NCBI RefSeq assembly: GCF_029478095.1
Contig: NZ_JAKOAV010000016.1
Coordinates: 1-64,000, forward strand
Origin: Pelotomaculum isophthalicicum JI
Lineage (GTDB): Bacteria; Bacillota; Desulfotomaculia; Desulfotomaculales; Pelotomaculaceae
Length of the DNA stretch: 64,000 nucleotides
Reading direction: 5' to 3'
In this document: piece by piece, positions 17,249 to 26,488 of the stretch
Layout of the letters: every line of letters begins with the position of its first letter
Numbering within the stretch: the first letter of the stretch is position 1
Notes under the pieces: generated by a model
Database searches by the model: none
Seen by the model: the letters and a program-made list of their open reading frames with translations, nothing else
Told to the model about the DNA's origin: nothing
Position numbers and translations under genes: made by a program

Positions 17249-17280
17249 TTGACATTTTTATAGCTATCTGTCAAAATAAT
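17249..17280 (+). promoter_or_regulatory. Promoter of the tRNA-Val/tRNA-Tyr pair
   Basis: A perfect -35 TTGACA (17249-17254) is followed at about 17-19 bases by AT-rich CAAAATAAT, the probable -10, just before tRNA-Val. The exact -10 is uncertain. Confidence 0.55.
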
Positions 17281-17287
17281 TACTGAT

Positions 17288-17362
17288 GGGCGGGTAGTTC
17301 AGTGGGAGAACGTCTGCTTGACACGCAGAAGGTCGTAAGTTCAATTCTTATCCCGCCCACCA
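17288..17362 (+). tRNA. tRNA-Val(GAC)
   Basis: Acceptor GGGCGGG/CCCGCCC, anticodon stem TCTGC/GCAGA with loop TTGACAC, so anticodon GAC. CCA is encoded. Confidence 0.95.
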
Positions 17363-17384
17363 ACTTTCATAGTTAGCGGTAACT

Positions 17385-17469
17385 GGAGGGGTTCCCGAGT
17401 GGCTAAAGGGAGCAGACTGTAAATCTGCCGTCGACGACTTCGCTGGTTCGAATCCAGCCCCCTCCACCA
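17385..17469 (+). tRNA. tRNA-Tyr(GTA)
   Basis: Acceptor GGAGGGG/CCCCTCC, anticodon stem GCAGA/TCTGC with loop CTGTAAA (anticodon GTA), long variable arm, encoded CCA. It follows tRNA-Val by 22 bases, probably in one transcript. Confidence 0.95.
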
Positions 17470-17554
17470 AAATGGTCCTTAATCTTCCTTCCTATGGCCA
17501 GGGGGGATTTTTTATATTACACTCTTTAAGTTTTTCCAGACAGAGGTGAGTTTT

Positions 17555-17953
17555 GTGAGACGTTTACTAATTCTTATTCTAGTATTGTCAATTGTCCTTA
17601 CCGGTTGTACCTTGATGCAAAATTCTGAGGCGCCGAAGAAAACGTTCACTGAACAAGATGTGCGCAGCGCCGTAACTGAACTGATTAACGGGATAAACGA
17701 CGGAAATACTGAGGTTGTTAAGAAATATGTTGGTTCCGCCAGTCCTATCGCAGAAAAATTAATTGAAAAGTTAAAAGGCAATGTCAAGCTGTCTAATATC
17801 CGTGATATTTCTATTCAGGGGACAAGAGCGCAAGCGACTGTTACTCTGGAGGTGGTTCCATTAAAAGTATCTAAAGATGTTACTTTGAATTTTGACGCGA
17901 TAGATGTTCTACTGTTAAACAGTCCACTCGGTTTATTGTCAATTCTTCTTTAA
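17555..17953 (+). CDS. Small lipoprotein, unknown function
   Basis: About 132 residues. A lipoprotein signal with a hydrophobic stretch and lipobox LTGC near residue 15 predicts attachment to the outer face of the membrane. The mature part (TEQDVRSAVTELINGINDGN...) resembles small DUF4878-like or NTF2-like lipoproteins in having a helix followed by beta strands, but I do not recognise a family. GTG 17555 is chosen because GAGGTG lies six bases upstream; GTG 17546 overlaps that site. A short AGTG/CACT hairpin with a T tract around 17969-17995 may end the transcript. Confidence 0.65.
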   Translation: MRRLLILILVLSIVLTGCTLMQNSEAPKKTFTEQDVRSAVTELINGINDGNTEVVKKYVGSASPIAEKLIEKLKGNVKLSNIRDISIQGTRAQATVTLEVVPLKVSKDVTLNFDAIDVLLLNSPLGLLSILL

Positions 17954-18088
17954 ATGTAATTATTTGTGGAGTGCTTTTTCACTTCTTTTTTTCTAACCCG
18001 CATGTTATAAAAGGAAATGGTTGTAAATATTTGCTGACTAAAATAAAATAGATGTGTTAATACTCTAAATTAGGGAGGCATTTATAAC

Positions 18089-18931
18089 GTGAATAGCTTA
18101 AAGGTTTGGCTTTTGATGGGCGCGTTATCAATCATCCTAGTGTTGATTGGCGCAGCTGTCGGCGGCAGATCCGGGGCGATGTTGTTTTTTTTAATTTCCT
18201 TGGGTATGAATTTTTTCAGTTACTATTTCAGCGACAAGGTTGCTATTTCCATGACCCGCTCGCAGCCTGTATCCGAAGCTGAAGCGCCTGAATTATACGA
18301 TATAATGCGGAGATTGACTAAGCAGGCGGGGATGCCCATGCCCAGGCTTTATATAACCCCGTCACAGCAACCTAACGCTTTTGCCACGGGAAGAAATCAG
18401 TCCCATGCGGCTGTGGCTGTTACCGAAGGACTTTTCCGCATTTTGAACCGGGATGAGTTGGAAGGTGTCCTGGCGCACGAACTTTCACACATAAGAAATA
18501 AAGATATTCTTATTGGCGCTATAGCTGCCGCTTTTGCGGGCGCGATTACCATGATAGCGAACATAATTCAATGGGGAGCTATTTTTGGTATGGGCCGCGA
18601 TGACGACGAGGGTGGCGGCAGCTTTATTGGAGCGATCTTATTGGCTGTTATAGCGCCGATAGCGGCGCTGATTATTCAAATGGCGATTTCCCGCTCGAGG
18701 GAGTACCTGGCTGATCAAACCGGCGCCCGTATAGCAGGCAAATCCGGAGGCCTGGCAAACGCCTTGCTCAAGCTGGAGAGTGCGGCTCATAGAATTCCGA
18801 TGCAGGTAAATCCCGCGACATCGCACCTTTTTATTATTAATCCGTTTTCGGGTGCATCAATAAACCGTTTATTCAGCACTCACCCGCCTATCAGCGAAAG
18901 GGTAAAGCGGCTGGAAGATTTGCGTATTTAA
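18089..18931 (+). CDS. htpX: Membrane zinc metalloprotease HtpX
   Basis: 280 residues. Two N-terminal membrane segments, then the zinc site HELSHIRNKD (about residues 130-139), two more hydrophobic segments and EYLADQTGARI with the third ligand. It degrades misfolded membrane proteins at the inner membrane. The length matches family members. The GTG start follows AGGGAGGC. Single gene; no stress-regulator site is recognised upstream. Confidence 0.93.
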   Translation: MNSLKVWLLMGALSIILVLIGAAVGGRSGAMLFFLISLGMNFFSYYFSDKVAISMTRSQPVSEAEAPELYDIMRRLTKQAGMPMPRLYITPSQQPNAFATGRNQSHAAVAVTEGLFRILNRDELEGVLAHELSHIRNKDILIGAIAAAFAGAITMIANIIQWGAIFGMGRDDDEGGGSFIGAILLAVIAPIAALIIQMAISRSREYLADQTGARIAGKSGGLANALLKLESAAHRIPMQVNPATSHLFIINPFSGASINRLFSTHPPISERVKRLEDLRI

Positions 18932-18982
18932 TATAAAATTTATTAATCACGCATACACTATTGCAAGAGGTGGTGATAGCCG

Positions 18983-19882
18983 GTGGCCCAGATTATTTCT
19001 ATAGGTTCCACGCAGCATATTGATTTGTTAAAGGATAAACTGGGCAGGGGATTAATGATATTTGAAAGAAATGGGTTTAAGATTAATCTGGAAGAAAGGT
19101 CAGATGGCAAGTTTACCTTTTTTTCTTGTTGTTTAGACGGTTTCCCGGAATACTGTCAGTTGGAAGATGATCCTCAAATTATCATAAAGAAATATGTGGC
19201 GGATTTAATATCTGATATTATTCTGTCTCATTGGGAAGTTTTTTTGTTAAAAAATATTATCTGTGAAAATTATTATTATTATGGGGATGAAGAAAAGAAA
19301 ATAATATATAATTATGCGTTGCAACACATTAACAGGAAATCAAATGAGCCGCGTAAATCGGTTTACTGGTTTAACAGAAAGAGAAGGATTCTTAATAAGA
19401 TATTGGATTATTTAAAACTTAACAACAGTATTATCATTGATGGTTTTATCCGGTTCAGACTTAAAGAATATATTAATGAATTAAAAGATGCGACGGATAA
19501 AGCTGTAGATGACTTTCTTCTGGAAAGGGAATATAGAGAGTTTATTGAATTACTAAAATATTTTGTGGAGATTCAAGAGCCTCGCGCTTATATGGTTCAT
19601 GTCCTGATAAATAACGTTGGAGCTTTTAAGCTGTATGACGATAAGACGCAACCTGTCAGGAGCGATTATCTGGGTGGTTTTTTGGTTGACATGATGGATA
19701 GCGAAATAAATTATGAAGATATGTTGGTAAGTGCTCTTGTTACAATTGCCCCCCAGAAAATTATTTTTCATCATAAAAAGAATGACAGGTATTCGGCAAC
19801 GATAGAAACCATAAAAAAAGTATTTGACGGCAGAGTCAGTGAATGCCCGGGTTGTGAACTATGTACTCCATTGAATAATTAA
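18983..19882 (+). CDS. ytxC: Sporulation protein YtxC
   Basis: 299 residues, soluble. The sequence and its place just before thrS match YtxC, a protein found only in endospore-forming Firmicutes; its biochemical role is unknown. It is rich in Lys/Ile/Tyr and ends with a CPGCELC cluster. The GTG start is preceded by AGAGGTGGTGA. It supports the organism being a spore former. Its transcript probably ends before the T-box leader of thrS. Confidence 0.85.
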   Translation: MAQIISIGSTQHIDLLKDKLGRGLMIFERNGFKINLEERSDGKFTFFSCCLDGFPEYCQLEDDPQIIIKKYVADLISDIILSHWEVFLLKNIICENYYYYGDEEKKIIYNYALQHINRKSNEPRKSVYWFNRKRRILNKILDYLKLNNSIIIDGFIRFRLKEYINELKDATDKAVDDFLLEREYREFIELLKYFVEIQEPRAYMVHVLINNVGAFKLYDDKTQPVRSDYLGGFLVDMMDSEINYEDMLVSALVTIAPQKIIFHHKKNDRYSATIETIKKVFDGRVSECPGCELCTPLNN

Positions 19883-19967
19883 ATGTTAGAAATTTCTACT
19901 TCATTAGATTTATTGACAAATATCCAGCTAATCAATATAATACTGCTGTAATAATATCAATATTAGA

Positions 19968-20206
19968 AACAGGTGTTGAAAAGGAAGAGTAGACCTGTCT
20001 TGGCCATCAGAGAGAAAGTGTCATCGGCTGCAAGCACTTTTGGGTACTATGGGTTGAAAACCACCTTGGAACCGCCGGCTGAAATCACCAGTAAGCCGCG
20101 CCGGAGGCAGCCGTTAACTGTCGTAAAAGAAAGTATATACCCTTAATCAGGGTGGAAACGGGAATATCCCGTCCCTGACAGTTGTCAGAGGCGGGTTTTT
20201 CATTTT
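19968..20206 (+). promoter_or_regulatory. T-box riboswitch (tRNA-Thr) of thrS
   Basis: The leader carries the stem I features (GAAGAGTAG at 19984, CAGAGAGAAAG near 20008, the distal GGCTGCAAGC), a candidate Thr specifier ACC in AAAACCACC near 20060, the conserved T-box AGGGTGGAAACG (20149-20160) and a terminator with GGGATATTCCC-like and GCGGG-TTTTT elements ending near 20206. Uncharged tRNA-Thr would stabilise the antiterminator through the UGGA of the T-box bulge, which predicts a tRNA with UCCA at its end. The exact specifier is inferred. Confidence 0.88.
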
Positions 20207-20238
20207 GCAATAATATGTTTTAGGGGGAAGTGTTAATA

Positions 20239-22161
20239 ATGAGTGCTGTCGATAATATTAAAATTGTTTTACCTGATGGAGCAGAGAGAGAATACCCGGC
20301 GGGAACAACTCTTTTTGAAATAGCGAAGAGCACTAGCCCCCGCTTGGCCAAAGAGGCTCTTATCGCCAGAGTGAACGGCGAGTTGATGGATTTGGCGAAT
20401 CCCATGATGGCTGATGCTTCCGTGGAGTTTCTTTCCTTTGAAGATGAGGCGGGGAAACGGGCTTACCGCCACAGTACCGCGCATGTTATGGCGCAAGCGG
20501 TGCAAAAGTTGTTTCCCGGCACAAAGTTCGCAATCGGGCCGGCTATCGCCGATGGCTATTATTATGACTTTGATACCAGTGAAACGTTTACACCGGATGA
20601 TTTGGGTAAAATAGAGAAAGAGATGGAAGCCATAATCAAGGCCGATTATCCGTTTGAGCGTTTTGAACTCCCCCGGACGCAAGCCCTGGATTTCTTTAAA
20701 GAAAACGGGCAGAACTACAAAGTTGAATTGATCGAGGACCTGCCGGCTGACACTGTACTCTCATTCTATAAACAGGGTGATTTTACCGATTTATGCGCGG
20801 GACCTCATGTTCCTTCCACCGGGAGACTTAAATCTGTAAAATTAATGAACGTGGCAGGCGCGTATTGGCGGGGCAATGAGAGAAACAAAATGCTTCAGCG
20901 TATTTACGGCACATCGTTTCCGAAAAAATCCATGCTTGATGAATATCTTTTCCGGATTGAAGAGGCCAAACGGCGCGATCACCGCAAGCTCGGAGCCGAA
21001 CTGGATTTGTTCAGCATCATGGATGAGGGGCCTGGTTTTCCTTTTTTCCATCCTAAGGGAATGATTCTGCGTAACGAACTGGAGAAATATTGGCGGGAAG
21101 AACATCAAAAGAGGGGCTACCAGGAAATACGCACACCGATTATTCTAAACAGGTCTTTGTGGGAGAATTCAGGACACTGGGATCACTACCGCGAGAATAT
21201 GTATTTCACGAAGATAGATGAAGGTGATTACGCGGTTAAGCCGATGAACTGTCCGGGCAGTATCCTGATCTACAAGAACAAGCTGCACAGTTACCGCGAA
21301 CTGCCGATCAGGCTTGCCGAGCTGGGCCTGGTGCACCGTCACGAGCTTTCCGGCGTGCTGCATGGTTTGATGCGGGTGCGGTGCTTTACTCAAGACGATG
21401 CCCATATTTTTATGCTCCCGGAGCAGATTAAAGAGGAAATTATCGGGGTTATCGACTTGGTAAACGATTTTTATAAAGTATTTGGTTTTAACTACTTTGT
21501 GGAACTGTCCACAAAACCTGAAAAAGCGATGGGATCGGATGAAATCTGGGATATGGCCACCGATGTGCTGCGGGACGCTCTTGACGCCAGGGGATTGAAA
21601 TATAAAGTCAATGAAGGGGACGGAGCGTTTTACGGCCCCAAGATCGATTTCCATCTGGAAGATTCGCTTGGCCGCACCTGGCAGTGCGGCACTATCCAGC
21701 TGGACTTTCAGATGCCGGAGAAATTTAACTTGAGCTACGTGGGTGAGGATGGTCAAAAACACCAGCCCGTGATGATCCATAGGGTGGTTTTCGGCAGTAT
21801 TGAAAGATTTATCGGCATTCTGACAGAACACTTTGCCGGGGCTTTTCCAACCTGGCTGGCGCCGGTCCAGGTGCGTGTGATTCCTATCACCGACCGGCAC
21901 GCTGAGTATGCCCGCAATGTCGTCAAGAGGTTGGAGGAAGCCGGCATCAGAGTTGAACTGGATACGCGTAATGAAAAAGTAAATTATAAAATACGTGAAG
22001 CGCAAACCCATAAGATACCTTATATGCTGATTACCGGGGACAAAGAAATAGAGCGGGACGGCGTTGCCGTGCGGCACCGCGCCAAGGGCGATCTCGGGGC
22101 CATGCCGCTCGGTGAGTTTGAAGGGAAACTGCTGGAAGAGATCAGGACCAAAGAACGTTAA
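20239..22161 (+). CDS. thrS: Threonyl-tRNA synthetase
   Basis: About 640 residues. Order: TGS domain (residues 1-60), SAD/editing domain with HSTAHVMAQAV and CAGPHV, class II catalytic core (MNCPGSI motif, RHELSG, FGSIERFIG motif 3) and the C-terminal anticodon-binding domain (PVQVRVIPITD). It charges tRNA-Thr in the cytoplasm. ATG 20239 is preferred over GTG 20230 because AGGGGG at 20222-20227 is at a proper distance. Expression is controlled by the upstream T-box, so it responds to threonine starvation. Confidence 0.97.
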   Translation: MSAVDNIKIVLPDGAEREYPAGTTLFEIAKSTSPRLAKEALIARVNGELMDLANPMMADASVEFLSFEDEAGKRAYRHSTAHVMAQAVQKLFPGTKFAIGPAIADGYYYDFDTSETFTPDDLGKIEKEMEAIIKADYPFERFELPRTQALDFFKENGQNYKVELIEDLPADTVLSFYKQGDFTDLCAGPHVPSTGRLKSVKLMNVAGAYWRGNERNKMLQRIYGTSFPKKSMLDEYLFRIEEAKRRDHRKLGAELDLFSIMDEGPGFPFFHPKGMILRNELEKYWREEHQKRGYQEIRTPIILNRSLWENSGHWDHYRENMYFTKIDEGDYAVKPMNCPGSILIYKNKLHSYRELPIRLAELGLVHRHELSGVLHGLMRVRCFTQDDAHIFMLPEQIKEEIIGVIDLVNDFYKVFGFNYFVELSTKPEKAMGSDEIWDMATDVLRDALDARGLKYKVNEGDGAFYGPKIDFHLEDSLGRTWQCGTIQLDFQMPEKFNLSYVGEDGQKHQPVMIHRVVFGSIERFIGILTEHFAGAFPTWLAPVQVRVIPITDRHAEYARNVVKRLEEAGIRVELDTRNEKVNYKIREAQTHKIPYMLITGDKEIERDGVAVRHRAKGDLGAMPLGEFEGKLLEEIRTKER

Positions 22162-22170
22162 TTAGACACG

Positions 22171-22200
22171 AAAACGCTCCGGTTTACCCGGAGCGTTTTT
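22171..22200 (+). terminator. Terminator of thrS
   Basis: The arms AACGCTCCGG and CCGGAGCGTT close on a short loop and are followed by T residues. It marks the left border of the defence island. Confidence 0.88.
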
Positions 22201-22318
22201 GTGTCTAATGATGTGGAAAAAAGATATTTACCGGTAGTAAAAGGATATTTTAACCTTGAAGTTGAATAAATTTTGGAGAAATATTAATGCCATTCCCAAA
22301 TAAATAAAGGTGTTAAGC

Positions 22319-22777
22319 ATGTCAGATAATTCCGGCTATACCATTAAAAAAGAGTTGGAACAAATCCGGTACCGCCGGCACCAACTGTTGATAATTTGCG
22401 GCGTTAATCGTACTAAAATTATCCAGGATATAACCAGAGAACTTGCTATTCCCCGTATAAACCTGAGTTTAAAATTAAGCGAAGAATTGCTGGAGGTGCC
22501 GGTTGCCCGGCGCAGCCGGAAAGTAAGCCAATTAGTAGATAAGTTAGTAAGCGAGAGTACAGGGGAAATCTTATGCTTTGAACATATCGAATTACTGTTC
22601 CATCCATTGTTGCAACAAGACCCTATGAGGATATTGGAAAATATCAGCCGCAACAAAATTATTCTTGTTTCCTGGAACGGTCATTATGCAAATGGCAGAT
22701 TAACCTATGCCGAGCCGGAACACCCGGAATATCGCGCGTATAACGAACTGGAAGCGAGCGTTTTTGCCATTGACTGA
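22319..22777 (+). CDS. brxF: BREX type 3 protein BrxF
   Basis: 152 residues. It opens the defence operon. The sequence fits BrxF, a small P-loop-like protein of BREX type 3: a central LLIICGVNRTKI where a Walker A would lie, a hydrophobic strand ending in EILCFEHIELLF, and the family-typical tail with NKIILVSWNG and LTYAEPEHPEYR. The Walker A is degenerate (no GKT/S), so nucleotide hydrolysis is doubtful. Its role in BREX is not known. ATG 22319 is used because AAAGGTG lies six bases before it. 17 bases separate it from brxC. Confidence 0.8.
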   Translation: MSDNSGYTIKKELEQIRYRRHQLLIICGVNRTKIIQDITRELAIPRINLSLKLSEELLEVPVARRSRKVSQLVDKLVSESTGEILCFEHIELLFHPLLQQDPMRILENISRNKIILVSWNGHYANGRLTYAEPEHPEYRAYNELEASVFAID

Positions 22778-22794
22778 GCGGAGGGATGAAAAGG

Positions 22795-25700
22795 ATGAAG
22801 TATAGTGATCTTATTCATTTTGAACCTATTGAATCAGTAGTACAGTTGCGGGAATCAAACTCAAAGGAATATGCCTTCCAGTTATTAGATACTTATGTCA
22901 TTTCAGAACGTATGGCGGAGTCCATCGATGAAATCATTATCGAACAGCTTCAATACGACCACCATGCTGATAATAAGGGGCTTTTGGTAGTCGGCAACTA
23001 CGGAACCGGAAAATCTCACCTGATGAGTGTTATAGCCACCATTGCCGAGCAAGAGGGAGTCAGTGAACGTATAACCGATAAACGGGTAGCGTCCAAAGCA
23101 AAGGAAATCGAAGGCAAATTTCAGGTGATCCGTACCGAGATTGGCGCTTCCATCATGTCCTTGCGGGATATCCTTTGCGGCTACATCGAGGACCACCTGG
23201 CTGAAATCGGTGTGGATTATCAATTCCCCCCGGCCAATCAGGTGCGTAACAATAAAGACGCCTTTATTGGAATGATGGCGGCCTTCCATGAAGTATATCC
23301 CGGCCATGGTTTACTGCTGGTGGTGGACGAACTGTTGGATTATTTACGGGCACGCAAAGAGCAGGAGATTATCCTGGATTTAGGCTTTTTGCGCGAGGTG
23401 GGCGAAATCTGCCGCACCACACGCTTCCGCTTCATTGCCGGTATACAGGAAATGTTATTTGACAACCCCAAATTTCAATTTGTAGCCGGGCAGTTGCGCC
23501 GGGTCCGGGAACGTTTCGAGCAAGTGCAAATCATACGGGAAGATATCGCCTATGTGGTATCCCAACGACTGTTAAAGAAAGATGATCGCCAAAAGGCTCT
23601 TATTCGTGAGCACCTGCAAAAGTTTTCCGCCCTTTATGAAAAATTGAATGAGCGCCTGGAAGAATATGTTTCTCTATTTCCCATCCACCCGGCTTATTTG
23701 TCTACCTTTGAAAAGGTTATGGTGGCGGAAAAACGTGTAATTCTTAAAACCATCAGTTATGAAATGAAAAAACTCCTGAACCGGGAAGTTCCCGGTGATC
23801 AACCTGGTTTAATATCCTATGACAGCTACTGGCCATATATTGAAAATGATCCCTCACTGAAAAGCAACCCCGATATCAGAGAAGTTATGAGCAAATCCAA
23901 AATATTACAGGACCGCATTCAAAATGCCTTTACCCGTCCGGTTTATAAACCAATGGCTTTGCGCATTGTCCGGGCACTGTCCGTGCACCGGTTAACCACC
24001 GGGGATATTAACGCCAGGCTGGGTGTTACCTCAGAAGAACTGCGGGATAACCTCTTTCTTTATGTGGCGTTGCCGGAGGAAGATTCAACATTTTTGCGCA
24101 CCACCATTGAAACAGTGTTAAAAGAGATTTTAAAAACCGTAAGCTGGCAGTTTATTTCCTTTAATGAAGCCAATGGCCAGTATTATTTGGATTTAGGCAA
24201 AGTAGAGGCCATTGACGATTTGATTGAGCAAAAGGCCGGGGGGCTAACAACAGAGCAATTGGATCGCTACTATTTTGAAGCGCTTGCCCTGGTGACCGAC
24301 AGCGCCAAAAATACCTACGTTACCAACTACCGCATCTGGCAGCATGAACTGCCCTGGTGGGAATGTAAGGTAACACGCCAGGGATACCTGTTCTTCGGCG
24401 CGCCCAATGAGCGTTCCACCGCCCAGCCGCCCCGGGATTTTTATATCTATATGCTGCAGCCTTTTGATCCGCCGAAGTTTAAAGACGAGGAGCGGGCAGA
24501 CGAAGTATTCTTTAAGTTAAAGCACAAAGACGAGATGTTCCTGCGGGCTCTTTCCCTCTATGCCGGCGCCAAGGAATTGAGCGCCGTCGCCGCTTCAGGA
24601 ACCAAGCATTTATATGAAGGGCGCGCCGGGGATAATTTAAAGCTGCTGACCAAGTGGCTGCGGGAAAACCTTTTGAGTGCTTTTGAAGTCACTTATAAAG
24701 GCATCACCAAAAAGGTGGTTGACTGGGTTAAAACTATGCCGCCCCAAGCCAGTGTAAGGGAAATTATTGATGCTGTGGCCGCCGCCTGCTTGTCATCCTG
24801 CTTTGAAGAAAAATACCCGGATTACCCCCATTTCAGCAAGTTGAATATGCCTTTAACCAGGGAAAATCTGCCCGGGTATGTGCAGGATGCTTTAAAAAGT
24901 ATTGCCGGAGCTAAAACCAAGAGCGGGACGGCCATTCTGGACGGACTGGTGCTGCTGGAAAATGAAAAGTTGGCTCCCCGCCGGTCCGGCTATGCCAGAT
25001 GGATTTTAGATAAACTGGCGGAAAAGGCGCATGGTCAGGTAGTAAACCAGTCGGAGTTCATAGAAACGGTCTACAGTTGTCAGGGAACAGAGGATATAAA
25101 GTTAACCACCGCCTTTAAATTGGAACCGGAACTGCTGGTGGTGTTGCTGGCAGCGCTGGTCTACAGCGGCGATATTGTGGTGACAGTATCAGGGATCACC
25201 TATGATGCCATGAAGATGGAGCAGTTAATCAAGCTGCCCTTAAGGGAACTTAAGGATTTCAGCCATATTAAAAAGCCCAGCGGGCTGCCGGTGCCCGCTT
25301 TACAGGCACTCTTTGACCTGTTTGGTATTTCCGACGCGCTGTTGCAACAAAATGCCCTGGCGAAGGGTATTGAAGAGTTGCATAAGTATGCCAACAACCG
25401 GTTAATCAATACTGTAAACATTTTGCAGGTGGTTCGCACAGGCATTCCCTGCTGGGACGGCGTTATTTTATCCGCCGCCGAACAGCGGCAGTATAAAGAG
25501 AAGCTGGAAGATCTAAAAGCCTTCCTTGAGGCAGTGCTGGTTTACAACACTCCTGCCAAATTACACAACTTTAAGTTTACCGTAGAACAAGTGACCGAAA
25601 AGCGAGAAGCGCTTAACTTAGTTAAACAGTTGGCAGAGTTGCAGCAGCGGGTGACACAAATCTCCAGTCAGGCCAACTATCTAGTTGCCGCCCAGCAGCA

Positions 25701-26472
25701 TTTACCCCTGGACCACCAGTGGCAGGAGGATGTGGAAGTAGCCCTTGGCGACTTGCTTCATGCCCTGAAAGGGGGGAAATCCTGCGAGGCGGAACTGAAG
25801 CAAATCCGGGTATTGAAGGAACAGTACCAGGAATTTTATTTGGTCATGCACAACAGAGCCAGGCTGAATGCCACTGAGGAGAATCAAAAAAATATTTTGC
25901 TGAATGATCCGGGGGTATCCGCTTTAAAACAACTGGCTACAATTGATTTACTGCCGGAAAACCAGTTAAGCCGGTTGTTAAACCGGGTTAATTCCCTGAA
26001 AACCTGCTGGAGCTTGACTAGAAAAGACCTGGAATATCATTCCATCTGCCCGCATTGCAAGTTCCGTCCCAAAGACGAGCAGCCCGGCGCGGTGAAAAAC
26101 CTGAACGGCCTGGCGGACAAGCTGCAAGGACTTCTGGACGATTGGACCGGGATGCTGCTGGATTACTTCAACGACCCGGAAGTAAAGGAAAATATCACTT
26201 TATTGAAACCGGAGCAGCAAGAGTTAGTCAACGCGCTGCAGGTGCAAAAGGAATTAACACTGCCTATTGATATTAAACTGGTTCAAGCCATTAAGGAACT
26301 TTTACAGGGTATTGAGCGGATAGAAATTACCATGGACGATTTAACGGAGATGGCGGGCAACGGCAGTCCCCTGACCGTCGAAGAGGTAAGGCAGCGTTTA
26401 GAGAAGTTATTGAAGGATCGCATAGGCTCCCAAGCTGCCAACCGTGTACGCATTATGCTCGGTCATAAGTAA
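22795..26472 (+). CDS. brxC: BREX P-loop ATPase BrxC (DUF6079-type)
   Basis: About 1225 residues. Walker A GNYGTGKS at about residues 67-74 and Walker B LLLVVDELLDYL near 175-186 mark an AAA-like ATPase; a CPHC pair lies near residue 1085. BrxC/PglY proteins are large ATPases essential for BREX phage restriction and, in studied systems, for methylation. ATG 22795 is chosen over ATG 22786: GGAGGG at 22780-22785 is nine bases from the former and touches the latter. It lies 17 bases after brxF and 16 bases before the methyltransferase, so the three form one operon. Confidence 0.85.
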   Translation: MKYSDLIHFEPIESVVQLRESNSKEYAFQLLDTYVISERMAESIDEIIIEQLQYDHHADNKGLLVVGNYGTGKSHLMSVIATIAEQEGVSERITDKRVASKAKEIEGKFQVIRTEIGASIMSLRDILCGYIEDHLAEIGVDYQFPPANQVRNNKDAFIGMMAAFHEVYPGHGLLLVVDELLDYLRARKEQEIILDLGFLREVGEICRTTRFRFIAGIQEMLFDNPKFQFVAGQLRRVRERFEQVQIIREDIAYVVSQRLLKKDDRQKALIREHLQKFSALYEKLNERLEEYVSLFPIHPAYLSTFEKVMVAEKRVILKTISYEMKKLLNREVPGDQPGLISYDSYWPYIENDPSLKSNPDIREVMSKSKILQDRIQNAFTRPVYKPMALRIVRALSVHRLTTGDINARLGVTSEELRDNLFLYVALPEEDSTFLRTTIETVLKEILKTVSWQFISFNEANGQYYLDLGKVEAIDDLIEQKAGGLTTEQLDRYYFEALALVTDSAKNTYVTNYRIWQHELPWWECKVTRQGYLFFGAPNERSTAQPPRDFYIYMLQPFDPPKFKDEERADEVFFKLKHKDEMFLRALSLYAGAKELSAVAASGTKHLYEGRAGDNLKLLTKWLRENLLSAFEVTYKGITKKVVDWVKTMPPQASVREIIDAVAAACLSSCFEEKYPDYPHFSKLNMPLTRENLPGYVQDALKSIAGAKTKSGTAILDGLVLLENEKLAPRRSGYARWILDKLAEKAHGQVVNQSEFIETVYSCQGTEDIKLTTAFKLEPELLVVLLAALVYSGDIVVTVSGITYDAMKMEQLIKLPLRELKDFSHIKKPSGLPVPALQALFDLFGISDALLQQNALAKGIEELHKYANNRLINTVNILQVVRTGIPCWDGVILSAAEQRQYKEKLEDLKAFLEAVLVYNTPAKLHNFKFTVEQVTEKREALNLVKQLAELQQRVTQISSQANYLVAAQQHLPLDHQWQEDVEVALGDLLHALKGGKSCEAELKQIRVLKEQYQEFYLVMHNRARLNATEENQKNILLNDPGVSALKQLATIDLLPENQLSRLLNRVNSLKTCWSLTRKDLEYHSICPHCKFRPKDEQPGAVKNLNGLADKLQGLLDDWTGMLLDYFNDPEVKENITLLKPEQQELVNALQVQKELTLPIDIKLVQAIKELLQGIERIEITMDDLTEMAGNGSPLTVEEVRQRLEKLLKDRIGSQAANRVRIMLGHK

Positions 26473-26488
26473 TGGAGGGGAGAAGAAC

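Noticed and set aside
17960-18088. Possible promoter and terminator before htpX
   Set aside because: Only a four-base stem and no clear -35/-10 pair; mentioned only in the lipoprotein entry.
22201-22318. Possible tRNA-Ala-type attachment site at the left border of the defence island
   Set aside because: No copy of the tRNA-Ala 3' end is seen there.
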